This document shows, piece by piece, positions 15,774 to 24,536 of a stretch of DNA of 64,000 nt. Numbering within the stretch: position 1 is the first letter of the stretch; each line of letters begins with the position of its first letter. The DNA is from Clostridium folliculivorans (GTDB lineage: Bacteria; Bacillota; Clostridia; Clostridiales; Clostridiaceae). Both the position numbers and the translations under genes were made by a program. The stretch lies in NCBI RefSeq assembly GCF_024341905.1, contig NZ_BQXY01000003.1, forward strand, positions 1 to 64,000, read 5' to 3'. A model generated the notes under the pieces. The model was not told where the DNA came from and made no database searches. It saw only the letters and a program-made list of their open reading frames with translations.

Positions 15774-18149
15774 TTATATATTTTTATTAAAAAGCTTATA
15801 ATACACTGCTTCAGCATCAAACATCAATGCAGAAAAATGTTTCTTTAAACTTTTGTTACCTAATAGTTTTCCAACTTCCACCACTGCAACTATTGCTAAC
15901 ATCCCTATACCCAGAATACCATCAAGGGAGTTATCATTCACAAAATATGTCCAAGTGGAAAGCGGCGGTTTATTCCTCTCATTAATTTCTTCAAAGGTAA
16001 TTTCTGAGTTTTGAAGTTTTATATAATCATTCTTTATTGACTCTTCTATCTCTTGCTGTAAAATTTCAAACTCTTCTACTAAAGTTATATTAAATACTGT
16101 TAGTGGATTTTTACCACCCAAGATATTAAGATGAATTCCTTCTTTAATGTTAGCAATTTTATCAAGATAGTCTGCCCAGCCTTTATCAATATGAAATAAT
16201 CTTAGATTTCTTTTAAATTGTTCAATCTCAGTATCAGTATATTTTAGTTTTAATTTCTCATATAAGGTTGAAAAATCTTTATGCAAAATCTCATCATTAA
16301 ATTCGCCATTAATTATTTCTATACGGTTATTGTACATGCATTGTCTTTGATCATTTAATATAAAGGCAAACCTATATAATTCTCGTCTTAAATCTGAGTT
16401 CTTTCCTTGAACAATCCTCTGCACTTGGTTTATTTTATAGTTGAATATGGGATTTGATAGTGCCTCATTCGTTTGTCTGGGCATTCTTTTCTCTGGAATA
16501 ATATTCTGTATTCCATACTTTACGATAAGTTCATCCTCTAAACTTATAAAGAATCGTGTTATCCCTGGATCACCTTGTCTCCCTGATCTTCCCTTCAACT
16601 GTTTATCAATTCGTAGACTCTCATGAAGATTTGTTCCAATAACGTATAAACCACCCAAGTCTTTTATTTTTTCTCTTTCTTCCCCTTCAGGGCCACCTAG
16701 TAATATGTCAATTCCACGTCCAGCCATATTGGTTGAAACAGTAACTGCTCCTAAAACCCCTGCTCTTTCAATTATCTTTGCCTCTAACTCATCGTTTTTG
16801 GCATTCAGTACCTGGCAGTTAACTCCATTACCTAGTAATTGCTCTGCTAAATCCGAAGACTCTTTAACACTACTAGTTCCTATTAGAATAGGTTGACCAG
16901 TCAAGTGTACCTTTTTTATTTCCTTAACCAAAGCTTCGTATTTTGCTTCCTTATGAGTAAATACGTAATTTGGTAGGTCCTTTCTGATGGATTTACGATT
17001 AGATGGTATTACTGCAATCTCCTTACCATAAACATCATAAAGCTCATATTCTGCATCAACAGCAGTTCCTGTCATACCAGCTACACCTTCATATAATCCA
17101 ATAAAATGCTGAAGGGTTATTTGTGTTATAATACGCCCCTTTGTCTGTACATCTAAATTCTCTTTAGTTTCTAATGCACCTTGAAGTCCATCAGGCCAAT
17201 GTCTATTCTTTGCAACACGCCCTGTAAATTCATCTACCATTTCAATCTTGCCATCTCTTACAATGTAATCTATATCCTTTTCTAAAAGTACATCAGCATA
17301 AAGAGCGCTATTTACTTGTCTTAATAAATCAAAGTTTTCTTCTGCATACAGGTTTCCACAACCTAGTGACTCTTCAATATGATCTATCCCACTATCTGTT
17401 AGATATACATTTATTGAGTATTCGTCAGTAGTGTAATCAAAGGCTGGTTTTAGTGTTGCTACTGCTTCTCTAACCTTTCTAAGATTTAACTCTTTTTCAT
17501 CTGAGCTAGAAGCTATTACAAGTGGAACTCTTGCTTCATCTATTAGTATAGAATCCGCCTCATCTATAATTGCAAAATGGAAAGGTCTATGTATTAAATC
17601 TTCTTTTCTGTAACAAATTGAATCCCTAAGAAAATCAAAACCTGCTTCCTTTGCGGTAACATATGTTATATCACAGTCATAAGCTTGCTTCTTTTCATTA
17701 ATACTCATATTTTCTTGGATAAAGCCAACAGTTAAGCCTAAAGATTCATATATTGGTTTCATCCAAAGAGCATCTCTCTTTGCTAAATAATCATTAAAGG
17801 TAAGTATATGCACACCTTTTTTGAAAATTCCATTTATATAGGCTGGAAATACTGCTGTAAGAGTTTTTCCTTCACCGGTCTGCATCTCAATCAATTTTCT
17901 ATCGTTAAGAGCTACAGCAGCTAATAACTGCACGTCATAAACTTCAAATCCTAAAGTTCTTTTTACAGCCTCTTTTACTAGAGCAAAGCCACCTATAAAA
18001 AGTTCACTAGTTAACTCTCCCTTAGATGCCCGTTCCTTTAATCTATTTGACTTACTTAATAATTCCTCATCACATAGAGATTTATAATCAACTTCTTTAA
18101 TTGCTTCTACTATACTTTTATAGTTATTCATAATAGTTTTCTTAAGCAT
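15774..18149 (-). CDS. secA2: Accessory SecA translocase ATPase (SecA2-like)
   Basis: I start at the ATG at 18149, which has AAAGGAGGG upstream, giving 791 residues. Seen in order are Walker A MQTGEGKT near 90, the IDEAD box near 195, the preprotein cross-linking region, the second motor domain with GTSSVKES, TNMAGRGIDI and KGRSGRQGDPG, and a shortened scaffold/wing region. The zinc-binding C-terminal tail of housekeeping SecA is absent. Instead there is an unusual hydrophobic stretch, GILGIGMLAIVAVVEVG, near 744-764. SecA2 proteins export a subset of substrates. No SecY2 or obvious client gene is next to it, so the substrate is unknown. The housekeeping secA must be elsewhere. Confidence 0.85.
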   Translation of the reverse strand: MLKKTIMNNYKSIVEAIKEVDYKSLCDEELLSKSNRLKERASKGELTSELFIGGFALVKEAVKRTLGFEVYDVQLLAAVALNDRKLIEMQTGEGKTLTAVFPAYINGIFKKGVHILTFNDYLAKRDALWMKPIYESLGLTVGFIQENMSINEKKQAYDCDITYVTAKEAGFDFLRDSICYRKEDLIHRPFHFAIIDEADSILIDEARVPLVIASSSDEKELNLRKVREAVATLKPAFDYTTDEYSINVYLTDSGIDHIEESLGCGNLYAEENFDLLRQVNSALYADVLLEKDIDYIVRDGKIEMVDEFTGRVAKNRHWPDGLQGALETKENLDVQTKGRIITQITLQHFIGLYEGVAGMTGTAVDAEYELYDVYGKEIAVIPSNRKSIRKDLPNYVFTHKEAKYEALVKEIKKVHLTGQPILIGTSSVKESSDLAEQLLGNGVNCQVLNAKNDELEAKIIERAGVLGAVTVSTNMAGRGIDILLGGPEGEEREKIKDLGGLYVIGTNLHESLRIDKQLKGRSGRQGDPGITRFFISLEDELIVKYGIQNIIPEKRMPRQTNEALSNPIFNYKINQVQRIVQGKNSDLRRELYRFAFILNDQRQCMYNNRIEIINGEFNDEILHKDFSTLYEKLKLKYTDTEIEQFKRNLRLFHIDKGWADYLDKIANIKEGIHLNILGGKNPLTVFNITLVEEFEILQQEIEESIKNDYIKLQNSEITFEEINERNKPPLSTWTYFVNDNSLDGILGIGMLAIVAVVEVGKLLGNKSLKKHFSALMFDAEAVYYKLFNKNI

Positions 18150-18179
18150 TTCAATTCCCTCCTTTGATTTTATACTCAT

Positions 18180-18412
18180 ATGATAAAATCCTAATATATC
18201 ATATTAGAATCTGAAGCTCTCATTTACTTAGGCAATTACAATACAACTCTTTTAAATAGAAAAATATTTATAATAATCTAATACTACCATATTGTGTAAA
18301 TGATACAATATATGATTGCAATAAAAAATCCGATTAAGTCTCCTAATAATCTATTCAACACAATTGAAATTAATAGGTTTATTCAGCTTGTAATTTTTAT
18401 AATTCTTTATAA
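18180..18412. other. Intergenic gap upstream of secA2
   Basis: No coding frame was seen. The secA2 promoter should lie in the left part. The right part borders the terminator and the methyltransferase remnant. Confidence 0.4.
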
Positions 18413-18463
18413 AGTAAAAAAAAGTTGGTACACATGAATTATCTATTTCATATGCACCAACTC
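18413..18463 (-). terminator. Terminator after the methyltransferase remnant
   Basis: AGTTGGTGCATATG pairs with CATGTGTACCAACT, followed by a run of T on the minus strand. It survives next to the decayed gene. Confidence 0.75.
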
Positions 18464-18472
18464 TTCATCTGT

Positions 18473-18765
18473 TTATTTTTTTACTGCTTTCATCGCAATG
18501 TGTGTTAGGTAATTTTCTATATCAGCCTCATGAAGATTAAAGTCAGAGTGGCTCTCCACAACTCTTTTCCATCTTCTATTGTGTCTACATAAGTGACATC
18601 AACAATGCTGTTCTTACCCCACAATTTCTTCCACCAAATAGTACTATGGAAACAGTACATATCTGGCTCATAAAACTCTTTCATTTTCTCAGGTAGTCCG
18701 TTCGTGAATTCTCTTGTAAGTCCAGGACTCACAATTCCAAATTGCTCACCTTTCTTGCCTAACTT
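18473..18765 (-). pseudogene. Truncated, frameshifted SAM-dependent methyltransferase
   Basis: One frame reads KLGKKGEQFGIVSPGLTREF and on through STIWWKKLW to DGKELW. The sequence then continues in the next frame as DFNLHEADIENYLTH...AMKAVKK and a stop. Together they resemble the C-terminal third of a class I methyltransferase, starting at its G-G-x-F-G-I-V-x-P-G strand. The N-terminal SAM-binding part is missing, and a +1/-1 shift lies near 18555. It is non-functional as it stands, unless the shift is a sequencing error. Confidence 0.75.
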
Positions 18766-18837
18766 TTAATAATAGTTAAGATTATAACATCCTCTTATAA
18801 CGCGATAAATATATTTATGATAAATATCTTATTTCTA

Positions 18838-20271
18838 TTATGCAGCCTTCATATCTTCTTCAGTTTCTTTCTTAGTCCCTCCAAAGGAAAATGATAAAAT
18901 AAGACCTACTACCACAATGCCAAAGGCTACCAATGCTGCACTTGAGAAACCTTTTGCCACTGCAGCTTCATTTGTCATATTGCCTAAGGCTAAAGTCTTT
19001 GTTTGAACCGCTGACATTATTCCAATAAAAAGTGAAGATCCAATAGCAGCAGAAACTTGCTGAAGTGTATTCACTATTGCAACTCCGTCAGGATAATACT
19101 TTTTAGGCAGCTGATTTAAAGAATGTGTTTGAGATGGTGACATAGTGAATCCTACTCCAATACATAAACATATATATGTTATTACAATTCTAGCCAATGA
19201 TGTTTCATTACTAGAAAAAGATAATATAAGTGTAAAAACCGCCATTATAGCTATTCCCATAGGTACTAAACGTTTCACACCAATCTTATCATATAATTTC
19301 CCACCTATTGGCGTTGCTATCCCATTAAAGATTACAGCTGGTAACAGTGAAAGAGCAGCAACAAAACTTGTTTTTCCAAGTGACCCTTCGATATACATCG
19401 GTAGCATTACATTCATCGTAAACATGATCATCATAGATACCATAACTAATAATACACCTATTACAAACTTAGGATACTTAAAAGGAGATAAATTAAGCAT
19501 TGGCTCATCCAAGGTAAGCTGTCGCTTTATAAAAATTGCTGTTGCAATTAGCCCCAGTATGAAGCTTACTAAAGCAACTTTAATATCACTGCCACTAATA
19601 CTGCTTATCCCATATATTATAGCTCCAAGACCCAAAGTGGATAATATTACTGACATAATATCTAATTTTGGATTTGTAAGTTCTGCAATATTTACTAAGA
19701 TTAAGTTTCCAGCTATCATAACTAATATTATGATTGGAATTAAAGCTATAAATAAAGCATGCCAACTGAAATACTGTAATATTATTCCCGATACTGTTGG
19801 TCCAAAAGCAGGTCCAAGCGATATTGCTGAGACACATATAGCCATAGATGCTCCAATTTTTTCTTTTGGTGCTACTAGTAATACTGTATTCATCATGATT
19901 GGAATCATCATCCCTGTTCCAGATGCTTGAACCATTCTTGATATTAATAGCATACTAAAAGAATTAGAAAATGCCGCTAATATAGTTCCTACAAGCAATA
20001 GCCCTAATGCACTTAAAAATAAGTTTTTGGTCTTAAAGCTTTGTATAAGAAAAGCAGTAACAGGCACCATTACAGACGTTACTATCATATATGCTGTAAT
20101 TATCCACTGAACTGTTCCCGCGTTAACTCTCATTTCTTTCATGATCCCTGACAAGGCTACATTTAATATAGTTTCATTAAATGTAGCAATAAATGCACTT
20201 AATACTAATACTGCTATAATTGCTGTTGAATTCACCTTTTTTTTAGTGTTAACTTTGTTTTTTGCTTCCAT
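18838..20271 (-). CDS. MFS multidrug exporter, DHA2 (EmrB/QacA) family
   Basis: The 477-residue protein starts at the ATG with GGAGGA upstream. The hydrophobic profile fits 14 membrane segments. ETILNVALSGI in the first helix and the GxxxGPxxG-type motif C (AISLGPAFGPTVSG) identify a proton-coupled drug antiporter of the DHA2 type. The TetR gene lies upstream and a matching operator sits just ahead of the start. It probably exports a toxic compound sensed by that regulator, and the LmrB group is the closest analogy. The substrate is unknown. Confidence 0.9.
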   Translation of the reverse strand: MEAKNKVNTKKKVNSTAIIAVLVLSAFIATFNETILNVALSGIMKEMRVNAGTVQWIITAYMIVTSVMVPVTAFLIQSFKTKNLFLSALGLLLVGTILAAFSNSFSMLLISRMVQASGTGMMIPIMMNTVLLVAPKEKIGASMAICVSAISLGPAFGPTVSGIILQYFSWHALFIALIPIIILVMIAGNLILVNIAELTNPKLDIMSVILSTLGLGAIIYGISSISGSDIKVALVSFILGLIATAIFIKRQLTLDEPMLNLSPFKYPKFVIGVLLVMVSMMIMFTMNVMLPMYIEGSLGKTSFVAALSLLPAVIFNGIATPIGGKLYDKIGVKRLVPMGIAIMAVFTLILSFSSNETSLARIVITYICLCIGVGFTMSPSQTHSLNQLPKKYYPDGVAIVNTLQQVSAAIGSSLFIGIMSAVQTKTLALGNMTNEAAVAKGFSSAALVAFGIVVVGLILSFSFGGTKKETEEDMKAA

Positions 20272-20289
20272 TAATTCTCCTCCATTCAC

Positions 20290-20301
20290 TAGACCAGTCT
20301 A
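20290..20301 (-). promoter_or_regulatory. Putative TetR operator ahead of the exporter gene
   Basis: TAGACCAGTCTA, with arms TAGAC / GTCTA, sits 19 bases before the exporter start. It shares the 10-mer TAGACCAGTC with the site ahead of the tetR gene and resembles the LmrA/YxaF box of Bacillus subtilis. Confidence 0.65.
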
Positions 20302-20410
20302 CATAATTAAACTTCATAAAAATGGAGCATCTAAAGATTTTTCGTATTTAAGTGTAATCTTTAGATAACTCCTATACTTTCATATACTTATAATTCTATT
20401 GAAATTAATT

Positions 20411-20462
20411 CTTTTGAGTAAGCTCATTAAAGCGTCGGATGAATAGCCAATTAATTCAGCAC
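20411..20462 (+). repeat. Right-end fragment of the family B MITE
   Basis: GTAAGCTCATTAAAGCGTCG and the following GATGAATAGCCAATTAATTC match the right part of the family B element, with an eroded terminus. It ends 2 bases before the stop of the tetR gene. Confidence 0.6.
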
Positions 20463-20463
20463 C

Positions 20464-21033
20464 TTATACTTTTATTAGTGCTCCAATTTGCTTAGCTGCT
20501 GTTCTCAAAGCTTCTCCATTTTTTCTGGTTAAACTAAGTATTATAGCGCCTTCTGTTAACGCCAAGATAAGCGTCGCTATTTCCTTAGCTCTATCTTTAT
20601 CCACACCATACTCTGTAAGTTTTTCAAAATATATATGTTCTATAGAAGAAAAGGTTTGTTCACAGGCTTCACGTAAAATTTCACTAGTATCATAGATTTC
20701 TAAGGCTAATAAACTTATTGACATATCTCTTAGCTTCTTCTCATTTTCCAATATTTCAGCTAAACCTATGATATTAGCTGTAATACCTTCAATTGGGTTA
20801 TTGAATCTATCTAAGGATTTTTTTAAATTCTTAGTTATCTTATCGCATGCAAATTTAATTGATTCTAATGCAAGTTCTTCTTTTCCATTTGGAAAATGAT
20901 AGTAGAAAGAACCTTTTGGAGCTCCACTTTCCTTAAGTATTTCATTTAATCCAGTAGCGTGATATCCCTTCATTTCAAAAAGTCTACATGAAGTTTCTAT
21001 AAATTTAGCTTTTGCATTTGTATTAATTCCCAT
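20464..21033 (-). CDS. TetR/AcrR-family repressor, LmrA/YxaF type
   Basis: The protein has 189 residues. The N-terminal helix-turn-helix (about 10-55) includes GYHATGLNEILKESGAPKGSFYYHF, with the FYYHFPNGKEEL motif typical of the LmrA/YxaF subgroup. The C-terminal helical ligand pocket follows. It is transcribed in the same direction as the drug exporter, which lies 192 bases downstream. Shared operator-like sites lie ahead of both genes, so I infer repression of itself and of the exporter, released by a drug-like ligand. Confidence 0.9.
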   Translation of the reverse strand: MGINTNAKAKFIETSCRLFEMKGYHATGLNEILKESGAPKGSFYYHFPNGKEELALESIKFACDKITKNLKKSLDRFNNPIEGITANIIGLAEILENEKKLRDMSISLLALEIYDTSEILREACEQTFSSIEHIYFEKLTEYGVDKDRAKEIATLILALTEGAIILSLTRKNGEALRTAAKQIGALIKV

Positions 21034-21068
21034 AAGCTTATAAAATCTTACCTTTCAGTTTATTATGG

Positions 21069-21080
21069 TGACTGGTCTAC
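21069..21080 (-). promoter_or_regulatory. Putative TetR operator ahead of tetR
   Basis: On the minus strand this reads TAGACCAGTCAC. It shares TAGACCAGTC with the exporter site and lies about 35 bases before the tetR start, where it would block its own promoter. Confidence 0.6.
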
Positions 21081-21144
21081 ATGTAAATTATAATTATATT
21101 ATTTCAAAATTTCAACAGATTTTTTATTTTTATTTTTGGATTTT

Positions 21145-21176
21145 AAAAAACCCCTCTTAAAACTAAGAGGGATTTC
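21145..21176 (-). terminator. Terminator of the ABC-2 operon
   Basis: The minus strand reads AATCCCTCTT, a short loop, AAGAGGGGTT and then a run of T, 26 bases after the last permease gene. Confidence 0.85.
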
Positions 21177-21202
21177 AAAAATAGATTCTATTTAGAACTG
21201 GT

Positions 21203-21991
21203 TTAACTTCCTGAGCTTTCATAACTCTTAATTCCTCGAGTCCAAAGTCCGTATGCAAGTATCCAAGCCACCATTGCACAAAGTATAGTTCCCCCTACTC
21301 CATACACAAAACTGACCTTACCTAACATATATTCGGCAGGAACGAAGGCCGTAAAAGCAAATGGAACAATAAACTGAACTACAATACTTATTGCTCTTGG
21401 ATAAATACTTATTGGATATTTTGCAAAAGTACTAATGTTATAAACCATAAAAACAAGGTTTATAGAATTTTTAATCCAAAATGCAAAGGATGCAAAAAAT
21501 AACTTTATGGAGGTATAGATTACTGCTCCAGCAAATACAAGTATTATGAAAATTATGATATTAACTATAGATATAGAAATACTTATCTTAGGCACTGAAA
21601 TCGCTAGAATTACTATTCCTACAATAATTTCTCCAAAGGCATCAGGTTGAAACCTCTCAGATATCATCTGAAAAAAAGGGTTTATCGGTCTTACTAAATA
21701 TCTATCAAAAGTCCCTTGAATCACCATATCTCTTGCGAAAATCCAAATGTTATCCATAATTAAATGATCTATTCCTCTAGGTAACTGTGCAAATCCGTAA
21801 ATAAATAACATATCATAATAACTCCACCCATTCAGAGTTGGGATATTATTAAATACTAAGTTAATAAAAGCTATACCAGAGGCTTGGATTAGGAAAAATC
21901 CGAACAACCCAAAGAAAAAATCCACTTTATATTCCATTAGACTTTTTAAATATTGAACTAAAAACTTTTTATAAAGCTTAACATATCTCAT
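21203..21991 (-). CDS. ABC-2 type exporter permease (second subunit)
   Basis: 262 residues from the ATG with GGAGGT upstream. There are six predicted membrane segments. The QGTFDRYLVRPINPFFQ block between the second and third helices is typical of ABC-2 permeases with a Pro-Ile-Asn element (the ABC2_membrane_6/DUF990 group). It overlaps the end of neither neighbour but starts 4 bases after the first permease stop, so the two are translationally linked. It forms a heteromeric exporter with the two genes upstream. The substrate is unknown. Confidence 0.85.
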   Translation of the reverse strand: MRYVKLYKKFLVQYLKSLMEYKVDFFFGLFGFFLIQASGIAFINLVFNNIPTLNGWSYYDMLFIYGFAQLPRGIDHLIMDNIWIFARDMVIQGTFDRYLVRPINPFFQMISERFQPDAFGEIIVGIVILAISVPKISISISIVNIIIFIILVFAGAVIYTSIKLFFASFAFWIKNSINLVFMVYNISTFAKYPISIYPRAISIVVQFIVPFAFTAFVPAEYMLGKVSFVYGVGGTILCAMVAWILAYGLWTRGIKSYESSGS

Positions 21992-21995
21992 AATA

Positions 21996-22814
21996 TTAAC
22001 CTCCAAGTATGGTTAGTTTCTTCATTGATCTATTCCACATGAAAGTACTTAATAAAGCAAGCAGCACTATCCAAACTACTTGAACTAACAAACTATTTAT
22101 AATTTCGTAGCCTTTTATTTTCCCTAAATATATCATTATAGGAGTATAATTCATTGATGAAAAAGGTACAAATTTTAATACATTCTGAAACCAGTGTGGA
22201 AAAAATACTAACGGTATTAGTGACCCTGAACAAAATTCAACAACTGCTGCTTGTATTTGAGAAATTCCCCATAAATTTGTGAAGGAAAATGCTAGTAAAC
22301 CAACACAATAGTTAAAGAAGAACAGAACAAAATATGCTAATATGCAACTAATTAAATATAAGCCTAAAGTCATTATATCTGGTGGTAGTTCTCCAATAGT
22401 TACATATCTTACAATCAACAATATTACCCATAGAGGTAAGGCTGCAAATATCAGAAAGGCTGCTGTTCCTCCAAAGCATTGAAAAAGCACTCTTCCCATA
22501 AAATTTATCGGCTTAATTAGAGACATAGCTATAGAACCATCCCTAACTTCTCCTCCTACAAAATAAGTTGCATTATTATCTAAAATTCCAGCTGTTATCC
22601 TACTCATAAATACATATAAAGCCATCTCAGCAGCTGTAAACCCATACATAACTCCTTGAGGCGAATTGGCAAAAATAGCTTTCCAAAGATAATAAACTAC
22701 AAAGGTTGCGATTATATTGCCTAATATAAACATGTACACATTTGCTCTATAGGCTACGAATCTTTGAATAGAACATTTTAAGAAAGGCATATAGACTTTT
22801 GCTAACCTTCTCAT
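21996..22814 (-). CDS. ABC-2 type exporter permease (first subunit)
   Basis: 272 residues with six predicted membrane helices. The GGEVRDGSIAMSLIKPINFMG block corresponds to the coupling-helix region of ABC-2 permeases. Its start codon overlaps the last base of the ATPase gene stop, indicating a tightly coupled operon. It pairs with the other permease rather than forming a homodimer, judging by the gene arrangement. Confidence 0.85.
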   Translation of the reverse strand: MRRLAKVYMPFLKCSIQRFVAYRANVYMFILGNIIATFVVYYLWKAIFANSPQGVMYGFTAAEMALYVFMSRITAGILDNNATYFVGGEVRDGSIAMSLIKPINFMGRVLFQCFGGTAAFLIFAALPLWVILLIVRYVTIGELPPDIMTLGLYLISCILAYFVLFFFNYCVGLLAFSFTNLWGISQIQAAVVEFCSGSLIPLVFFPHWFQNVLKFVPFSSMNYTPIMIYLGKIKGYEIINSLLVQVVWIVLLALLSTFMWNRSMKKLTILGG

Positions 22815-23821
22815 TAAACATTCACCTCATTCCTATATATCTTCTTGACTATTTCCTCTATGCTTGTTTCTTTGATTGATACATCTAGCACTGGACACTC
22901 TTTCATAATCACATAAATTATATCTGATACTGGAATTTTGTTCTTATTAAATGTGACTATTACTGCCCCTACTCCCTCTTCTATTAACAAATCTTCCTTT
23001 GAGAAATTTAATGATTTATTAATATCAAATCTTTCAAACACTTCAGTACTTTTTACCTTTATCTCCACTTGACTCATATATCCAAAGGTACTCTTTATTG
23101 CTTCAATACTTCCATCATATATTTTCTTACCATTATCTATAATAATTATCCTATTACACAGTTCTTCAATATCGTTTAGATCATGAGTAGTTAATATAAC
23201 GGTTGTACCAAATTCTTTATTTATCTCTTTAATAGCTTTCCTTACTTTTTCCTTTACTATTACATCAAGTCCTATAGTTGGTTCATCTAGATATAGTATT
23301 TGAGGGTTATGAAGAAGTGATGCTGCAAGATCTGCTCTCATTCTTTGTCCTAAAGAAAGGCTTCTTACAGGTGTTGCCATGAATTCACCAAGTCCTAATA
23401 CGTCATCTAAAAACTTCATCCTATATTCAAAATCCTCATTTGAAACTTCATATATCTCTTTCAATACAGTAAAAGTTTCTCTTAAGGCTAGGTCCCACCA
23501 AAGCTGAGTTCTTTGACCAAAAACTACCCCTATTTTCTTTGCATTTTCTGTTCTATTTTCATATGGCACTATACCATCTACGGTAACTTTTCCACTAGAT
23601 GGTGTAAGAATCCCTGTCATCATCTTTATTGTGGTAGACTTCCCTGCACCATTAGCCCCTATATAACCTACTATTTCTCCCTTATTTATTGTAAAGGTCA
23701 TGTTGTCAACTGCCTTTTTTAAAGTATAATCTCTTGAGAACAAACCTTTAAATGCTCCCTTGAGTCCTTCTTGCTTCTTCACTGTTTTAAATTCTTTGCA
23801 AACATTCTCTAATACAATCAT
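22814..23821 (-). CDS. ABC exporter ATP-binding protein
   Basis: The 335 residues include Walker A GANGAGKST near 57, the signature LSLGQRMRADLA, Walker B ILYLDEPTIGLD and the His switch TTHD. The C-terminal 90 residues form the extension seen in NatA/ABC-2 exporters of this class. It is first in a three-gene operon with two permeases. By family, such three-gene units export antibiotics, polyketides or lipids. There is no regulator next to it, although the tetR gene lies downstream. Confidence 0.92.
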   Translation of the reverse strand: MIVLENVCKEFKTVKKQEGLKGAFKGLFSRDYTLKKAVDNMTFTINKGEIVGYIGANGAGKSTTIKMMTGILTPSSGKVTVDGIVPYENRTENAKKIGVVFGQRTQLWWDLALRETFTVLKEIYEVSNEDFEYRMKFLDDVLGLGEFMATPVRSLSLGQRMRADLAASLLHNPQILYLDEPTIGLDVIVKEKVRKAIKEINKEFGTTVILTTHDLNDIEELCNRIIIIDNGKKIYDGSIEAIKSTFGYMSQVEIKVKSTEVFERFDINKSLNFSKEDLLIEEGVGAVIVTFNKNKIPVSDIIYVIMKECPVLDVSIKETSIEEIVKKIYRNEVNV

Positions 23822-24079
23822 GTATTCTCCTCCTAGCTCCTATACATAAAGATAGTCCTTCTAGCCTTAATATTCTTTAACAACTTATATTGAAAGCTTT
23901 TATTTACTAAATATTAATATTTTCAAAATCATCTTCGTGCTGTATTGCTTAGTTCTACAATAAGCAACCGATTGCACAAAGTAGAATAAAAAATCCACTT
24001 TATTGCCACTTTTCATTGTAGTTTGCTTTTATTTAGTTGTCAATATATGTAACTGTTTTTTGTAACAACCTATAAATCC
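23822..24079. other. Promoter-side gap of the ABC-2 operon
   Basis: No gene was seen. AGGAGG-type ribosome site of the ATPase gene is at 23826-23833. The remaining sequence is AT-rich without distinctive motifs. Confidence 0.4.
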
Positions 24080-24310
24080 TATTCTCATATAAAAAACTAA
24101 CTAAACCGACCTTCTTCAGTTGTTTTTTTGCATCTACCTTTCCGAATGCTTACGAGAAAACTTACAGACGAACAAGTTTGTTTTTTACTATATCCCCTAA
24201 AAAGCTATGCTAAACACTCAAAATTATTAGGTTTAGCTAGCCTTAAAACTTTATACTTTCCTATGAAAAAAACAAGCTCCTTTTCATTACACTTTGTGAA
24301 GATTTTACTT
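24080..24310 (+). repeat. Family C element
   Basis: A hairpin AACTAAC...GTTGTTTTTTT is followed by GCATCTACCTTTCCGAATGC and CAGACGAACAAG, matching the other family C copies. A 62-codon plus-strand frame here lies wholly in the repeat and is not taken as a gene. Confidence 0.6.
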
Positions 24311-24429
24311 TTATGACTGATTCCTTTACAGTAAAAAATAAGAACTCCCATGTATATGAGAATTCTTATCTTATTAATACTAAAATATCAACTACATACG
24401 CTATCAATATAACATTTAGTCTTTATATA

Positions 24430-24525
24430 GATGTACCACTTCGAACCGAAATCTATTTTTAAAGCTCTCACGGGTTCTGGTGAGAGAATTTAAAAATAAT
24501 ATATTTTATTACGAAGTAGTACATC
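24430..24525. repeat. Family A palindromic element (copy 2)
   Basis: A 96-bp element with ends GATGTACCACTTCG / CGAAGTAGTACATC (13 of 14 paired). An inner stem CTCTCAC / GTGAGAG surrounds a GGGTTCTG loop, which is CAGAACCC on the other strand. It ends 11 bases from the stop of the esterase gene. Confidence 0.87.
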
Positions 24526-24536
24526 CATAGCAATGA

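Noticed and set aside
19145..19930. 261-codon plus-strand open frame
   Set aside because: It lies entirely opposite the well-supported MFS exporter gene, has no ribosome site, and its sequence resembles the antisense of hydrophobic codons.
24128..24316. 62-codon plus-strand frame
   Set aside because: It is wholly inside a family C repeat copy and is not kept in other copies.
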